A DNA stretch of 50,716 nt. Origin: JAICIG01 sp035532215. Lineage in GTDB: Bacteria > Planctomycetota > Planctomycetia > Pirellulales > JAICIG01. Numbering within the stretch: position 1 is the first letter of the stretch; every line of letters begins with the position of its first letter. Shown piece after piece: positions 1 through 7,993 of the stretch. The notes beneath the pieces are model-generated. The model did not search any database, was not told where the DNA came from, and was given only the letters and a program-made list of their open reading frames with translations. Position numbers and translations under genes: made by a program. The stretch spans positions 1 to 50,716 of the forward strand of contig DATKRK010000213.1 of assembly GCA_035532215.1 (NCBI GenBank), in the 5' to 3' direction.

Positions 1-150
1 GAGGGCTGAAAAAGCCGGCTAAAGCCGGCTCCCAAAGAGAGAGAATGGTTGCCGGTCCCCACCAGCTAAAGCTGGTGGCAAACACGGATGGGGCCAAGCT
101 CGTCCTTCCAATTCGCCCTTTTTCCTTGACATGCTCGCAAACGGTATCAC
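1..150. mobile_element. Element A (MITE-like), right part, uninterrupted
   Basis: The window opens inside a copy of element A. Its right end is the GGTATCAC at 143-150, preceded by a CTTTTTCCTTGACATG stretch that matches the right end of the copy at 26935-27478. The palindrome CACCAGCTAAAGCTGGTGG (about 61-79) is whole here, whereas in the other two copies element B is inserted in its middle TA. This copy is therefore the empty site. It also carries AAAGCCGGCTAAAGCCGGC palindromes. The left end lies outside the window. No coding capacity is seen. Confidence 0.7.
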
Positions 151-292
151 TTACCATCGCCGCGTCAGCCTAAACTCAATACCGTTCAATTAAGCCTCGT
201 ATTGGCCGATGCTAGCGCACGCGGAAATCTCGCTCTTGACTCAAAACCCGGCAAACTTTACCGTTCGCCTGCCTGAACCGCCGGGGGCTTGT

Positions 293-356
293 GCCGGGCG
301 AGGGCGCCCGGCCCTCCGTTTGGCGCCGGGCGAGGGCGCCCGGCCCTCCGTTTGGC
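293..356. repeat. Two tandem 32-bp GC-rich units
   Basis: A 32-bp unit runs at 293-324 and again at 325-356. Each contains the palindrome-like core GGGCGAGGGCGCCC. The same core recurs in the 40-bp array at 33231-33390 and inside the CAP gene at 43617-43755. The rest of 151-433 holds no gene that I can support, and a TTGACT at about 236 is only a weak candidate promoter box for the aminotransferase downstream. Confidence 0.8.
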
Positions 357-433
357 GGCTTGCACGCCGAACGCCTCCGGGCCAGGTTTCCCCCTTCACT
401 CGGCTCACAGCAAGGAAGCAGTAGGGTCATCCC

Positions 434-1690
434 ATGCCGCTCGTGCCGCCGCCGAATCCGCAGCCCGTCGCCCCGTTGCCCGCAGATACGGGGGTTCCGT
501 TGATCGATATGAACCGGCAGTACGCTCTGCTCGAAAAGCAAATCCTGGCGGCGATCAAGCGCGTCTGCTCGTCGGGCCGCTTCGTGCTGGGCCCCGATTG
601 CAGCGACCTGGAGCGGGCCGTGGCCGGGTATTGCCAGACGAAGCACGCCATCGCCTGCGCCTCGGGCAGCGACGCGCTGCTGTTGGCCCTGATGGCCTGC
701 GGCGTCGACTCGGGCGACGAAGTCATCGCGCCCAGCTACACGTTCTTCGCCACCGCTGCGGCCGTCGCCCGGCTAGGCGCCGTGCCGGTGTTCGTCGATA
801 TCGAGCCGGACGGGTTCAATCTCGACCCGGCGAAGCTCGAAGCGGCCGTTACGCCCGCCACGAAGGCCATCATTCCGGTCCACCTCTACGGCCAGTGCGC
901 CGAGATGGAGCCGATCATGACAGTCGCCCAGCGGCACGGCCTGACGGTGATCGAAGACGCCGCCCAGGCGATCGGCGCCGAATATCGCGGCCAGCGAGCC
1001 GGTTCGATCGGCCAGATGGGCTGCCTGAGCTTCTATCCAACCAAGAATCTGGGCGGTTTCGGCGACGGCGGCATGCTCACGACCAACGACGACCACCTGG
1101 CCGACAAGCTGCGGCTGCTGCGAGTCCACGGCATGCAGCCGCGCTATTATCACCAGGTGCTCGGCATCAACAGCCGGCTCGACAGCCTGCAAGCCGCCGT
1201 GCTGAACGTCAAGCTGCCGCACCTCAACCGCTGGACCGAACTGCGGCAGGCGCACGCCGAGCGTTATACCGAACTGTTTCGCTCGCACCGCCTCGAAGGC
1301 GTGCTGGCACTGCCGCCGGCGCTGCCCGATCGCCGGCACGTCTGGAATCAATACATCGTGCGCGTGCCCGGCGGCCGCCGCGACGCGCTTCGCGCCCATC
1401 TGAGCCAGAAGAAGATTGGCTCGGAGATTTATTACCCCGTGCCGCTGCACCAGCAGCAGTGCTTCGGCTATCTCGGCGTGCGGCCGGGCAGCCTGCCCGA
1501 GACCGACCGCGCCGCAGCCGAGACGCTGGCCTTGCCGATTTTCCCCGAACTGACGCCCGCCGAGCAAACGCTGGTGGTGCAGGAAATCGCCGCTTTCTTC
1601 GGCGCCTTTGCGGCCGATGCCGGCCATGCGCTGGAAGGCCCGAAATTCCTCAAGCGGCCCGCCGGAAAGAAGAACGCCAAGACGCGCTAA
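434..1690 (+). CDS. DegT/DnrJ/EryC1/StrS family PLP aminotransferase
   Basis: This 418-residue protein is a fold-type I PLP enzyme of the family that transaminates keto-sugar nucleotides for cell-surface or lipopolysaccharide sugars. Residues about 22-400 cover the whole fold. The cofactor-contacting Asp is in VIEDAAQ (Asp175), and the Schiff-base Lys is in SFYPTKNLGG (Lys204), followed by the usual G-F-G-D-G-G loop. The N-terminal 20 residues are proline-rich and outside the core. The ATG at 434 follows a purine-rich AAGGAAG about 15 bases upstream, so initiation there is plausible but not certain. No sugar-biosynthesis partner lies next to it, so the substrate cannot be named. It is alone on its strand, and a palindromic repeat follows the stop. 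The family call is secure. Confidence 0.9.
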   Translation: MPLVPPPNPQPVAPLPADTGVPLIDMNRQYALLEKQILAAIKRVCSSGRFVLGPDCSDLERAVAGYCQTKHAIACASGSDALLLALMACGVDSGDEVIAPSYTFFATAAAVARLGAVPVFVDIEPDGFNLDPAKLEAAVTPATKAIIPVHLYGQCAEMEPIMTVAQRHGLTVIEDAAQAIGAEYRGQRAGSIGQMGCLSFYPTKNLGGFGDGGMLTTNDDHLADKLRLLRVHGMQPRYYHQVLGINSRLDSLQAAVLNVKLPHLNRWTELRQAHAERYTELFRSHRLEGVLALPPALPDRRHVWNQYIVRVPGGRRDALRAHLSQKKIGSEIYYPVPLHQQQCFGYLGVRPGSLPETDRAAAETLALPIFPELTPAEQTLVVQEIAAFFGAFAADAGHALEGPKFLKRPAGKKNAKTR

Positions 1691-1731
1691 GGCCCTGCCA
1701 GCCGAGATTTGATGCAGGTCCGAGTGATGGG

Positions 1732-1800
1732 CGGCCCAGTCTAAGTCTAGGCGAAGGCCCAGTTCGCTGGGGCATCGCCTAGGCTCTGCCGCCAGCCACC
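1732..1800. repeat. Palindromic repeat P, copy 1
   Basis: This is an extragenic palindrome whose arms contain GGCATCGCCTAGGCTCTGCC and an imperfect reverse copy. Its complement contains the intact GCAGAGCCTAGGCGATGCC. That sequence is split by element C at 6731-6866, so this copy shows the empty site. It lies 40 bp after the aminotransferase stop and may act as a 3' stem-loop. Confidence 0.75.
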
Positions 1801-1927
1801 CCGGGGCGATAGCATTCGTCAAAACATGGCAAACCGAGCGCTTTTAGGGTAGACCGGCTTGAGCCTGCATCGGGCGTCGCTCATCTGCACGCAAGCGCCA
1901 AACCTAATTCTTCGTCGTGACAACGCA

Positions 1928-3346
1928 CTACGCAAGCAGCGCGCGTACGACGCCCGCGTGCGTGACTTCGGCGTCGGTCAGGCTGTCGTTGCGGCCGTCG
2001 TGCGGATACGCGAGCCGCGCGTGATCGAGGCCCAGGGCATACAGCAGCGTGGCGTGCAGCTCGTGGACGTTGACGACTTGCTCGACCGAGCGATAGCCGA
2101 ACGGGTCGGTCTGGCCGTGGGCGTAGCCGGCCTTGAAGCCGCCGCCGGCCAGCCAGAGCGAAAATGCGTGGCGGTTGTGATCGCGGCCGTCGTTGCCTTG
2201 CGAAACGGGCAGCCTGCCGAACTCGCCCGTCCACAGCACGATCGTCGAATCGAGCAAGCCGCGCTGCTTGAGATCTTTGACCAGCGCCGCACTCGGTTGA
2301 TCGGTGCGGCCGCACAAGCCCTTGAGGCTTTCGGCGTTTTTGCTGTGCGTGTCCCAGGGCTGGCCGCTGAGGAACACCTGCACGAACCGCACGCCCCGTT
2401 CGACCAGCCGCCGCGCCAAGAGACAGCGGCTGCCGTACTCTTGCGTCGCCGGGTTGTCGAGGCCGTATAGCCGCCGCGTGGCTTCGGTCTCGCCCGAGAA
2501 ATCGATCACCTCGGGCGCCGCGGTTTGCATGCGGGCGGCCGTTTCGAAGTTGGCGATTCGCGCGGCCAGTTCCGAACTGTCGCGATGCCGGGCCAAGTGC
2601 GCCCGGTTCAAGGCTTCGACCAGCCGCAGTTGCTCGGCCCTGGCCGCGGCCGGCGTTTCCGCAGGCGTGGCCAGGTTCAACACGGGCGAGGCGCCCGAGC
2701 GGAACGTCGTGCCTTGAAACACGGCCGGCAGCCAGCCGCTCGACCAGTTGCGCACGCCGTCGACTGGCAACCCGCCCGGATCGGAGAGCACCACGTAGCT
2801 GGGCAGTTCGCGGCTTTCGGAACCCAGGGCGTAAGTCACCCACGAACCGAACACCGGCCGGCCGGCCTGAATTTTGCCCGTGTGAATCAATCGCAAGGCC
2901 GCCTCGTGGTCGACCGATTCGGTGGCCATCGAGCGGACCAGCGTAAGATCGTCGACGATCTCGGCCGTGTGCGGCAGCAGTTCCGACAGCTCGATGCCCG
3001 ATTGGCCGTGCGGGGCGAACTTGAACGGCGAAGCCAGCAGATTGCCTTTCTGCTTGTCGAAGTGAACTTCCAACTCGCCGGGATACGGCTTGCCGTGCTG
3101 CTTCACGAGTTCGGGCTTGGCGTCGAACAAGTCCATTTGACTTGGACCGCCGTGTTGAAACAGGCAGATCACCGCCTTGGCTTTTCCCGCCGGTCGCGTC
3201 GCCGGCACGCCGGGCTTGGCTTCAGCGGCCAGCAGACCGGAGTTCGTCGCGAGCAGATCTGCCAGCGCCAGCGTGCCCAGGCAGCCGGCATAGCGGCCGA
3301 GAAAGGCGCGGCGGTTGAGTGCGAAGGGGTTGTCAGGGTGGTTCAT
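1928..3346 (-). CDS. DUF1501 domain-containing protein (Tat-exported)
   Basis: A 472-residue DUF1501 protein, a family distantly related to the alkaline phosphatase/sulfatase fold and heavily expanded in Planctomycetota. The N-terminus has a twin-arginine signal (NRRAFLG at residues 11-17, then a hydrophobic stretch and AxA-like site), so the protein should be folded in the cytoplasm and exported by Tat. Typical family segments are visible: CLFQHGGPSQMDLFDAKPE, LVRSM, and GRDHNRHAFSLWLAGGG near the C-terminus. I chose the ATG at 3346 because GGAGAG lies 9-10 bases upstream; an in-frame GTG at 3361 overlaps that site. It follows the PSD1 gene on the same strand (198-bp gap), the standard planctomycete pair. 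The biochemical activity of the pair is not established, and polysaccharide handling is only inferred. Confidence 0.93.
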   Translation of the reverse strand: MNHPDNPFALNRRAFLGRYAGCLGTLALADLLATNSGLLAAEAKPGVPATRPAGKAKAVICLFQHGGPSQMDLFDAKPELVKQHGKPYPGELEVHFDKQKGNLLASPFKFAPHGQSGIELSELLPHTAEIVDDLTLVRSMATESVDHEAALRLIHTGKIQAGRPVFGSWVTYALGSESRELPSYVVLSDPGGLPVDGVRNWSSGWLPAVFQGTTFRSGASPVLNLATPAETPAAARAEQLRLVEALNRAHLARHRDSSELAARIANFETAARMQTAAPEVIDFSGETEATRRLYGLDNPATQEYGSRCLLARRLVERGVRFVQVFLSGQPWDTHSKNAESLKGLCGRTDQPSAALVKDLKQRGLLDSTIVLWTGEFGRLPVSQGNDGRDHNRHAFSLWLAGGGFKAGYAHGQTDPFGYRSVEQVVNVHELHATLLYALGLDHARLAYPHDGRNDSLTDAEVTHAGVVRALLA

Positions 3347-3396
3347 TGAACGACTCTCCACGTCTGAGTCAGTCCCGTAGGGACGGCAGCTAGTAG

Positions 3397-3416
3397 CCAG
3401 GGGCGCGAGCCCCTGG
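3397..3416. repeat. Hairpin CCAGGGGC-GCGA-GCCCCTGG-type palindrome
   Basis: An 8-bp perfect stem with a GCGA loop lies between the PSD1 and DUF1501 genes. A second small hairpin (GCCCCGTTAGGGGC) follows about 25 bp on. Neither has a T-run, so they look like repeat-derived RNA structures rather than intrinsic terminators. Confidence 0.6.
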
Positions 3417-3544
3417 GACCGGAGTCCGCGAATCTGCCAAGCCCCGTTAGGGGCGACAGAGCCATTGGACCCGCGTCAACCATAGGCATTCACACACGCT
3501 CCGCCGAACGCAAATCCAAACTCCGCGTTGTGCGGACGATTGTT

Positions 3545-6500
3545 TCACTCCACATATAAAAACGCATTGCCGGCCAACAGCATCTGGCAGAAATCGGTCC
3601 AGGCCTGGCGAGCGGCATCCGCACGTTGGGCGTAATTCGCCCGCTGCGCCGCCAAAAACTTCTCGGCGGCCTCGCGCTCCGCCGCAGCGGGCGGCCGGCT
3701 GACGGCAAGCAGGAAGGCCCGTCCGAGCCGCGGCTGAATCTCCTCGGGCGTTTCGCGTTCGAGTCTCACGCAGAACGCCTTGGCCCTCGCTACGGCGAAA
3801 GCCGAATTGAGCGCGCTGAGCGCTTGCAGCGGCATCGCCGTTTGGCTCCGCCGCGTGCAGTTGGTGACGATCGACGGGGCGTCGTACACGTCGAGCATGC
3901 TCAGCACCTGCGTCCGCCGCTGCTGCAAGTACAAGCTGCGGCGCCGGGCGCCCGGCAGCGATTCGTCGACGACCACTTCGCCTTCGCCGGTGCGCTGGGT
4001 CGGCACATAGGGCCCGCCGGGCCGCAAGTCGAGTTCTCCGGCGACGGCCAGCATCGCGTCGCGAATGCTCTCGGCATCGAGCCGCTGCATAGGAAACCGC
4101 CACAGCAGGCGGTTGTCGGGATCGACGGCCAGGGCATCGTCGCGCGGCCCGCTCGTCTGCCGGTAAGCCGCCGATAGCAGAATCTGCCGGTGCAGCGATT
4201 TCATCTGCCAGCCCTGTTCGACGAACGCAGCGGCGAGCCAATCGAGCAGTTCGCGATTCACTGGCACGGCGCCGCTGTAGCCCAGGTTGTCGGCCGAAGC
4301 CGCCAGAGCGACGCCGAAATGGTGCTGCCAGATGCGATTCACGGTTACCCGAGCCAAGAGCGCCGCGGCCCGCGAGTTCGGCCGCGTCAGCCATTCGGCC
4401 AAGGCCAGCCGGCGGCCGGTCGTGGCGGCGCCTGGCGCCGGCGTCGGCACAGTGTATGTATTCTCGGGATCGGACAAAATCGCGGGCACGCCCGGTTCGA
4501 CCTTTTCGCCCGGCTGCGAATAGTTGCCGCGGACCAGCAGAAACGCGTCGGGCGGGTGCGGCGAGAAGTCGGTCAGCCAGGCCACCTTGCCCGGCTTTTC
4601 GCTGCGTTTGCCGTTGGCTGCCGCGACGGCTTGTTCCAGTTGTTTGCGCTTGGCCTGCAACGGTTCGTCGAAGTTTGCCGTCTCTCCGCTGCCGGCGGCG
4701 GGCTGGCCGCTTTCGACAATCACGTTGTCGACGACAAAGCTGCGGCCGCAGCAGAACTCGAAGCCGAAGCCGCCGTCGGCCAGATCGTCGGCGGTCAGCG
4801 TGACCGTTCGTTCTTCGGGCGCCAGGTCGACGAGATGGTCGAGGCGAAACTTGCCTTCGCCGACGTTCGTCACCCGCACGCCGTAATTGCTTCCCGGCTT
4901 GTAGGGCGCGGCGCCGAGTTTCGCCGCCGCGCGCGAATCGGCGCCCGGATAATCGACGTGGACCTCGGCGCCGCCGGCCGGGTTGCCGTCGAAGAGAATG
5001 TTGCCCTTCCGATCGGCCCCTTTGCCGTTGGCGCTGTCGTCGTAATCGTTCAGGGCGATGTAATAGCCGATCCGCGCGGCTGGCTCGCCGCCCGCAGGGA
5101 GCTTGTCGGCGACCAGATCGAACGTGACTTGAATCCAGCCGCCCGGCTCGTCGGGCGTCCAGTCGAAACTTTTCGCGGTCGAGAGCCAGCGGTTGCCCGC
5201 CCCGCCCGACTCGATGAGCACGAGCGCGCCGCCTTCGCAGACCGCCCCCGGCGCCGTGCTGGCGCCGACGTGTACGGCGGGCGAGCCGGCCGGCGCATCG
5301 TCGCCAGGCGCCGTATTGCTCCACAGGGCCGTCAATAGTTCGGGAGCGTCGAAATGATCCTCGAACAACGCCGCGCCGCGCGGGCGATGCTCGCGCGCCC
5401 AAGCGGCGAACTCGCGGCGCCGCTCGGCGATTTCGGCGTCGAGCGCTTTCATTCGCGCCTCCCACTCGACCGTTTCCGCGGCCGAGGCGGTACACACGTG
5501 CCGCTCGTTGGGCTTCAGCCAGTGATCTAGATTGAACGCCGGCCGCAGAATCGCTTGCAGTTGGTAGTATTCCTGCTGCGAAACCGGCTCGAACTTGTGA
5601 TCGTGGCAACGGGCGCATTGGAAAGTGAGGCCGAACAAGGTCGAGCCCAGAATCTGCTCGGCGCCTTCGAGCACCGAGTAGCGATCGGCCAGCACCTCGT
5701 CGGGGTTGCCGTCGCTTTCGCCCGTGCCGTCCTGGGCGTTGCGCAGAAAGTGCGTCGCGACCAGCATTTCGACCATCCCGGGCTGCACTTCTTCGCCCGG
5801 CCGGTAGCCCGACAGCTCGTCGCCGGCAAGCTGCTCTCGCAGGAAGCGGTCGAACGGCTTGTCGCGATTGAGCGAGTCGACGACGTAGTCGCGATAGCGA
5901 TAGGCCAGCGGGCGATCGGTGTCGGCGTTGAAGTAGCCGTTGGAGTCGGCGTAGCCGGCGGCGTCGAGCCAGTGCTTGCCCCACCGTTCGCCGTACTGCG
6001 GCGACGACAGGAAGCGATCGACCAACCGCTCGTAAGCATCGGGCGCCTGGTCGGCGACGAACTGTGCGATTTCGTCCGGGCTGGGCGGCAAGCCCGTCAA
6101 ATCGAAACTGACGCGCCGCACGAGCGTCGCCCGGTCGGCTTCCGTCGAAAACGAAAGCCCTTTGGCTTCGAGCTTGGCCAGCAAGAAGCGGTCGATCGCG
6201 TTACGGGCCGCTTCGGCTTGGCGCACTTCCGGCGCGGCGGCCGGCGAGAGATGTTGAAAGGCCCAATGGTCGGCCGCATCGGACGCCTCGACCGATTGCG
6301 GCAGGCCCGGCGCCCCCGCTTCCAGCCAGCGACGCACGACGGCTCGCTCGTCCGCCAAAAGCGGCTCCTCGGGCGGCATTTCACCGGCGGCGATTCGCTG
6401 CCAGAGCAGGCTTTTGATCGGCTGCTCGCGGTCGACGGCCGGCCCGGTCTGCCCGCCGCGAGCCACGCTGCGCGGGGCCGCCAGGTTCAGCTCGCCCTCG

Positions 6501-6646
6501 CGCTTGAGCGGCCCGTGGCACTTGACGCACCGCGCCTTCAACAGCGGCAGCACGTCGTCGTCGAACGAAACGCCCGGCTCGCCGGCCAGCGCCATCGACG
6601 CCGCCAACAGCCACGCCCCGGCCAGGCTGAAGCTGAGATTTCGCAT
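3545..6646 (-). CDS. PSD1/planctomycete cytochrome c domain protein (PSCyt1-DUF1549-DUF1553)
   Basis: A 1033-residue exported protein. Residues 1-22 form a Sec signal peptide ending near ALAG. Next comes the PSCyt1 heme-c motif CVKCH (residues 40-44) with GEMPPEE further on, then DUF1549 (about 145-370, with FDLTGLPP and GERWGKHWLD). A second CxxCH (FQCARCHDHKFEP) closes that part. DUF1553 occupies roughly 690-1010 (VNRIWQHHFG, LHRQILLSAAYRQ). Between them, about residues 425-650, is an acidic beta-rich insert (FEDHFD, SFVVDNVIVES) that resembles a concanavalin/LamG-like sheet domain. The family is secreted and co-occurs with DUF1501 proteins. A redox role in the planctomycete periplasm or paryphoplasm is likely but unproven. 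Confidence 0.93.
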   Translation of the reverse strand: MRNLSFSLAGAWLLAASMALAGEPGVSFDDDVLPLLKARCVKCHGPLKREGELNLAAPRSVARGGQTGPAVDREQPIKSLLWQRIAAGEMPPEEPLLADERAVVRRWLEAGAPGLPQSVEASDAADHWAFQHLSPAAAPEVRQAEAARNAIDRFLLAKLEAKGLSFSTEADRATLVRRVSFDLTGLPPSPDEIAQFVADQAPDAYERLVDRFLSSPQYGERWGKHWLDAAGYADSNGYFNADTDRPLAYRYRDYVVDSLNRDKPFDRFLREQLAGDELSGYRPGEEVQPGMVEMLVATHFLRNAQDGTGESDGNPDEVLADRYSVLEGAEQILGSTLFGLTFQCARCHDHKFEPVSQQEYYQLQAILRPAFNLDHWLKPNERHVCTASAAETVEWEARMKALDAEIAERRREFAAWAREHRPRGAALFEDHFDAPELLTALWSNTAPGDDAPAGSPAVHVGASTAPGAVCEGGALVLIESGGAGNRWLSTAKSFDWTPDEPGGWIQVTFDLVADKLPAGGEPAARIGYYIALNDYDDSANGKGADRKGNILFDGNPAGGAEVHVDYPGADSRAAAKLGAAPYKPGSNYGVRVTNVGEGKFRLDHLVDLAPEERTVTLTADDLADGGFGFEFCCGRSFVVDNVIVESGQPAAGSGETANFDEPLQAKRKQLEQAVAAANGKRSEKPGKVAWLTDFSPHPPDAFLLVRGNYSQPGEKVEPGVPAILSDPENTYTVPTPAPGAATTGRRLALAEWLTRPNSRAAALLARVTVNRIWQHHFGVALAASADNLGYSGAVPVNRELLDWLAAAFVEQGWQMKSLHRQILLSAAYRQTSGPRDDALAVDPDNRLLWRFPMQRLDAESIRDAMLAVAGELDLRPGGPYVPTQRTGEGEVVVDESLPGARRRSLYLQQRRTQVLSMLDVYDAPSIVTNCTRRSQTAMPLQALSALNSAFAVARAKAFCVRLERETPEEIQPRLGRAFLLAVSRPPAAAEREAAEKFLAAQRANYAQRADAARQAWTDFCQMLLAGNAFLYVE

Positions 6647-6710
6647 GGCCCGATTGTAACATGCCGGCGACGAGAATGAGCAGCGACTGAGTTTGGCCAG
6701 CGGTCGAATC

Positions 6711-6945
6711 GGGTGGCTGGCGGCAGAGCCTAGCCCGGATTATTCATCAGCCCACACCAACCCGAAGCGCAAGCGAGGCGGAGCAACGCACTTACCTCGC
6801 TGGCGCTTCGGGTTTGTATGGAGCGCTTTGTCAAGTAATAGCTGGGCTGATGAATAATCCGGGCTAGGCGATGCCCCAGCATGCAGGCGCCGTTAAACAC
6901 GAGGGACCTGGGGCATCGCTGCGCTCTGCCGCCAGCCACCCACGT
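6711..6945. repeat. Palindromic repeat P, copy 2, interrupted by element C
   Basis: The left arm (GGGTGGCTGGCGGCAGAGCC, 6712-6731) and right arm (GCTGCGCTCTGCCGCCAGCC, about 6920-6940) match the other P copies. Element C splits the repeat at 6733-6864. A further 50 bp of unmatched sequence follows GGCGATGCCCCAGC. Together P and C fill the 330-bp gap between the PSD1 gene and lutA; I see no gene there. Confidence 0.75.
6733..6864. mobile_element. Element C (132-bp MITE), copy 1, TA target duplication
   Basis: Perfect terminal inverted repeats begin GCCCGGATTATTCATCAGCC. The inside is itself an inverted repeat around ACCCGAAGCGC, so the single strand can fold almost end to end. TA dinucleotides flank both ends (6731-6732 and 6865-6866). 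Removing the element and one TA restores the P-repeat sequence found on the complement of 1779-1795. TA duplication and a non-coding hairpin body fit a MITE mobilised by an IS630/Tc1-mariner-type transposase. That transposase is inferred and not present here. Confidence 0.85.
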
Positions 6946-6977
6946 GGGCAAATTGGAAGTGGTTGCAGCATGAATCG

Positions 6978-7694
6978 CTAACGCGATTCCAGCAACTCGG
7001 CCAGGTGCAGCACGCGAACGGTGCGGCCTTGGCGGTGCAGGCGGCCGCCGATATTCATCAGGCAGCCGGCATCGGTCGAGACGACGGCGTCGGCCTCGGT
7101 CGCCAGAATGCAGCGGACCTTGTCGTCGACCATCGCTCCGGAAATATGCGGATAGCGGACCGAAAACGACCCGCCGAAGCCGCAACACTGGTCCCAGCGG
7201 GCCAGCGGCAAGAACGTCGCTCCCTGCACGTGGCGAATCAACTGTTCGACTTCGTTCGTCAGGCCGAGTCCGCGAAGATGGCAGGCGTAGTGATGGGTCA
7301 ACTTCCCCTCGAACCGCGCGCCCACGTCGACGACGCCCAACCGGTTGACGAGAAAGTCGCTCAATTCGAACGTGCGCGCGGCGAGTTCTTCGGCCTTGGC
7401 GAGCCACTCGGGCTCGTCCGCGAGCAAATGCGGGTATTCATGCTTGACCATCGCAGCGCAGGAGCCCGAAGGTACGATCACTGTCCGCTCGCCGGCGAAA
7501 ACGGAGATCGTGTGCTTGGCCTGCTGTCGCGCCAAATCGGCGAAGCCGCTGTTGAAAAACGGTTGGCCGCAGCAGGTTTGGGCCTCGGGAAAATCGAGTT
7601 CGTGCCCCAAGCGGCGCAACAGCGACACCGTGGCCTTGCCAGCCTCGGGCCGCAACACGTCGCCCAAACAGGTGATCATCAACGAGAGCTTCAT
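6978..7694 (-). CDS. lutA: (Fe-S)-binding protein, LutA-like (CCG domains)
   Basis: A 238-residue protein with two cysteine-rich CCG domains of the LutA/GlcF/heterodisulfide-reductase-B type. The first contains TCCGQPFFNSGF and the second CCGFGGSF, with further cysteines in HYACHLRG and DAGCLMNIGG. In LutABC this subunit takes part in L-lactate oxidation to pyruvate and probably binds non-canonical Fe-S clusters. The length (about 240) and the opening ITCLGDVLRPEAG match LutA closely. The lutB and lutC partners are not adjacent, so they must lie elsewhere or this copy serves another oxidase. It is transcribed divergently from the dehydrogenase at 7994, with a perfect inverted repeat between them. 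Confidence 0.85.
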   Translation of the reverse strand: MKLSLMITCLGDVLRPEAGKATVSLLRRLGHELDFPEAQTCCGQPFFNSGFADLARQQAKHTISVFAGERTVIVPSGSCAAMVKHEYPHLLADEPEWLAKAEELAARTFELSDFLVNRLGVVDVGARFEGKLTHHYACHLRGLGLTNEVEQLIRHVQGATFLPLARWDQCCGFGGSFSVRYPHISGAMVDDKVRCILATEADAVVSTDAGCLMNIGGRLHRQGRTVRVLHLAELLESR

Positions 7695-7793
7695 AAGCGA
7701 GCAACTCTAACTCAAACCTGGGCGACTTGCACGGGCTCGCTGCGCTTTTTCGAACCACGAATTTCCCAGCGCGGCCTTCGGCCGCGACCCATT

Positions 7794-7877
7794 GAGCCAC
7801 GGATGAAACACGGATGAAAAACAGAGTCGGAAAAACCGTGTCCGATCCGCGTTCGATCCGTGTTTCATCCGTGGCTC
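7794..7877. repeat. 22-bp perfect inverted repeat in divergent intergenic region
   Basis: GAGCCACGGATGAAACACGG at 7794-7813 (stem to 7815) is matched by its exact complement at 7856-7877, leaving a 40-nt loop. It sits between the divergent lutA and dehydrogenase genes. Similar CACGGAT words occur at 10190-10250, so it is a dispersed repeat rather than a dedicated operator. Confidence 0.75.
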
Positions 7878-7993
7878 TATCTCCGTGGTTCAATCTCCAG
7901 AATGCCATTGGACGGCGACTATGGCGCCGCGATATGCTGGTTTCGCGCGGAGCAAGTCGGGCAAAGGAACAGCACCCTGAGAGTTGATGCAAG

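Noticed and set aside
4190..5338. Long plus-strand frame opposite the PSD1 gene
   Set aside because: It lies antisense to a protein with clear heme and DUF1549/DUF1553 motifs, and the frame is a high-GC shadow.
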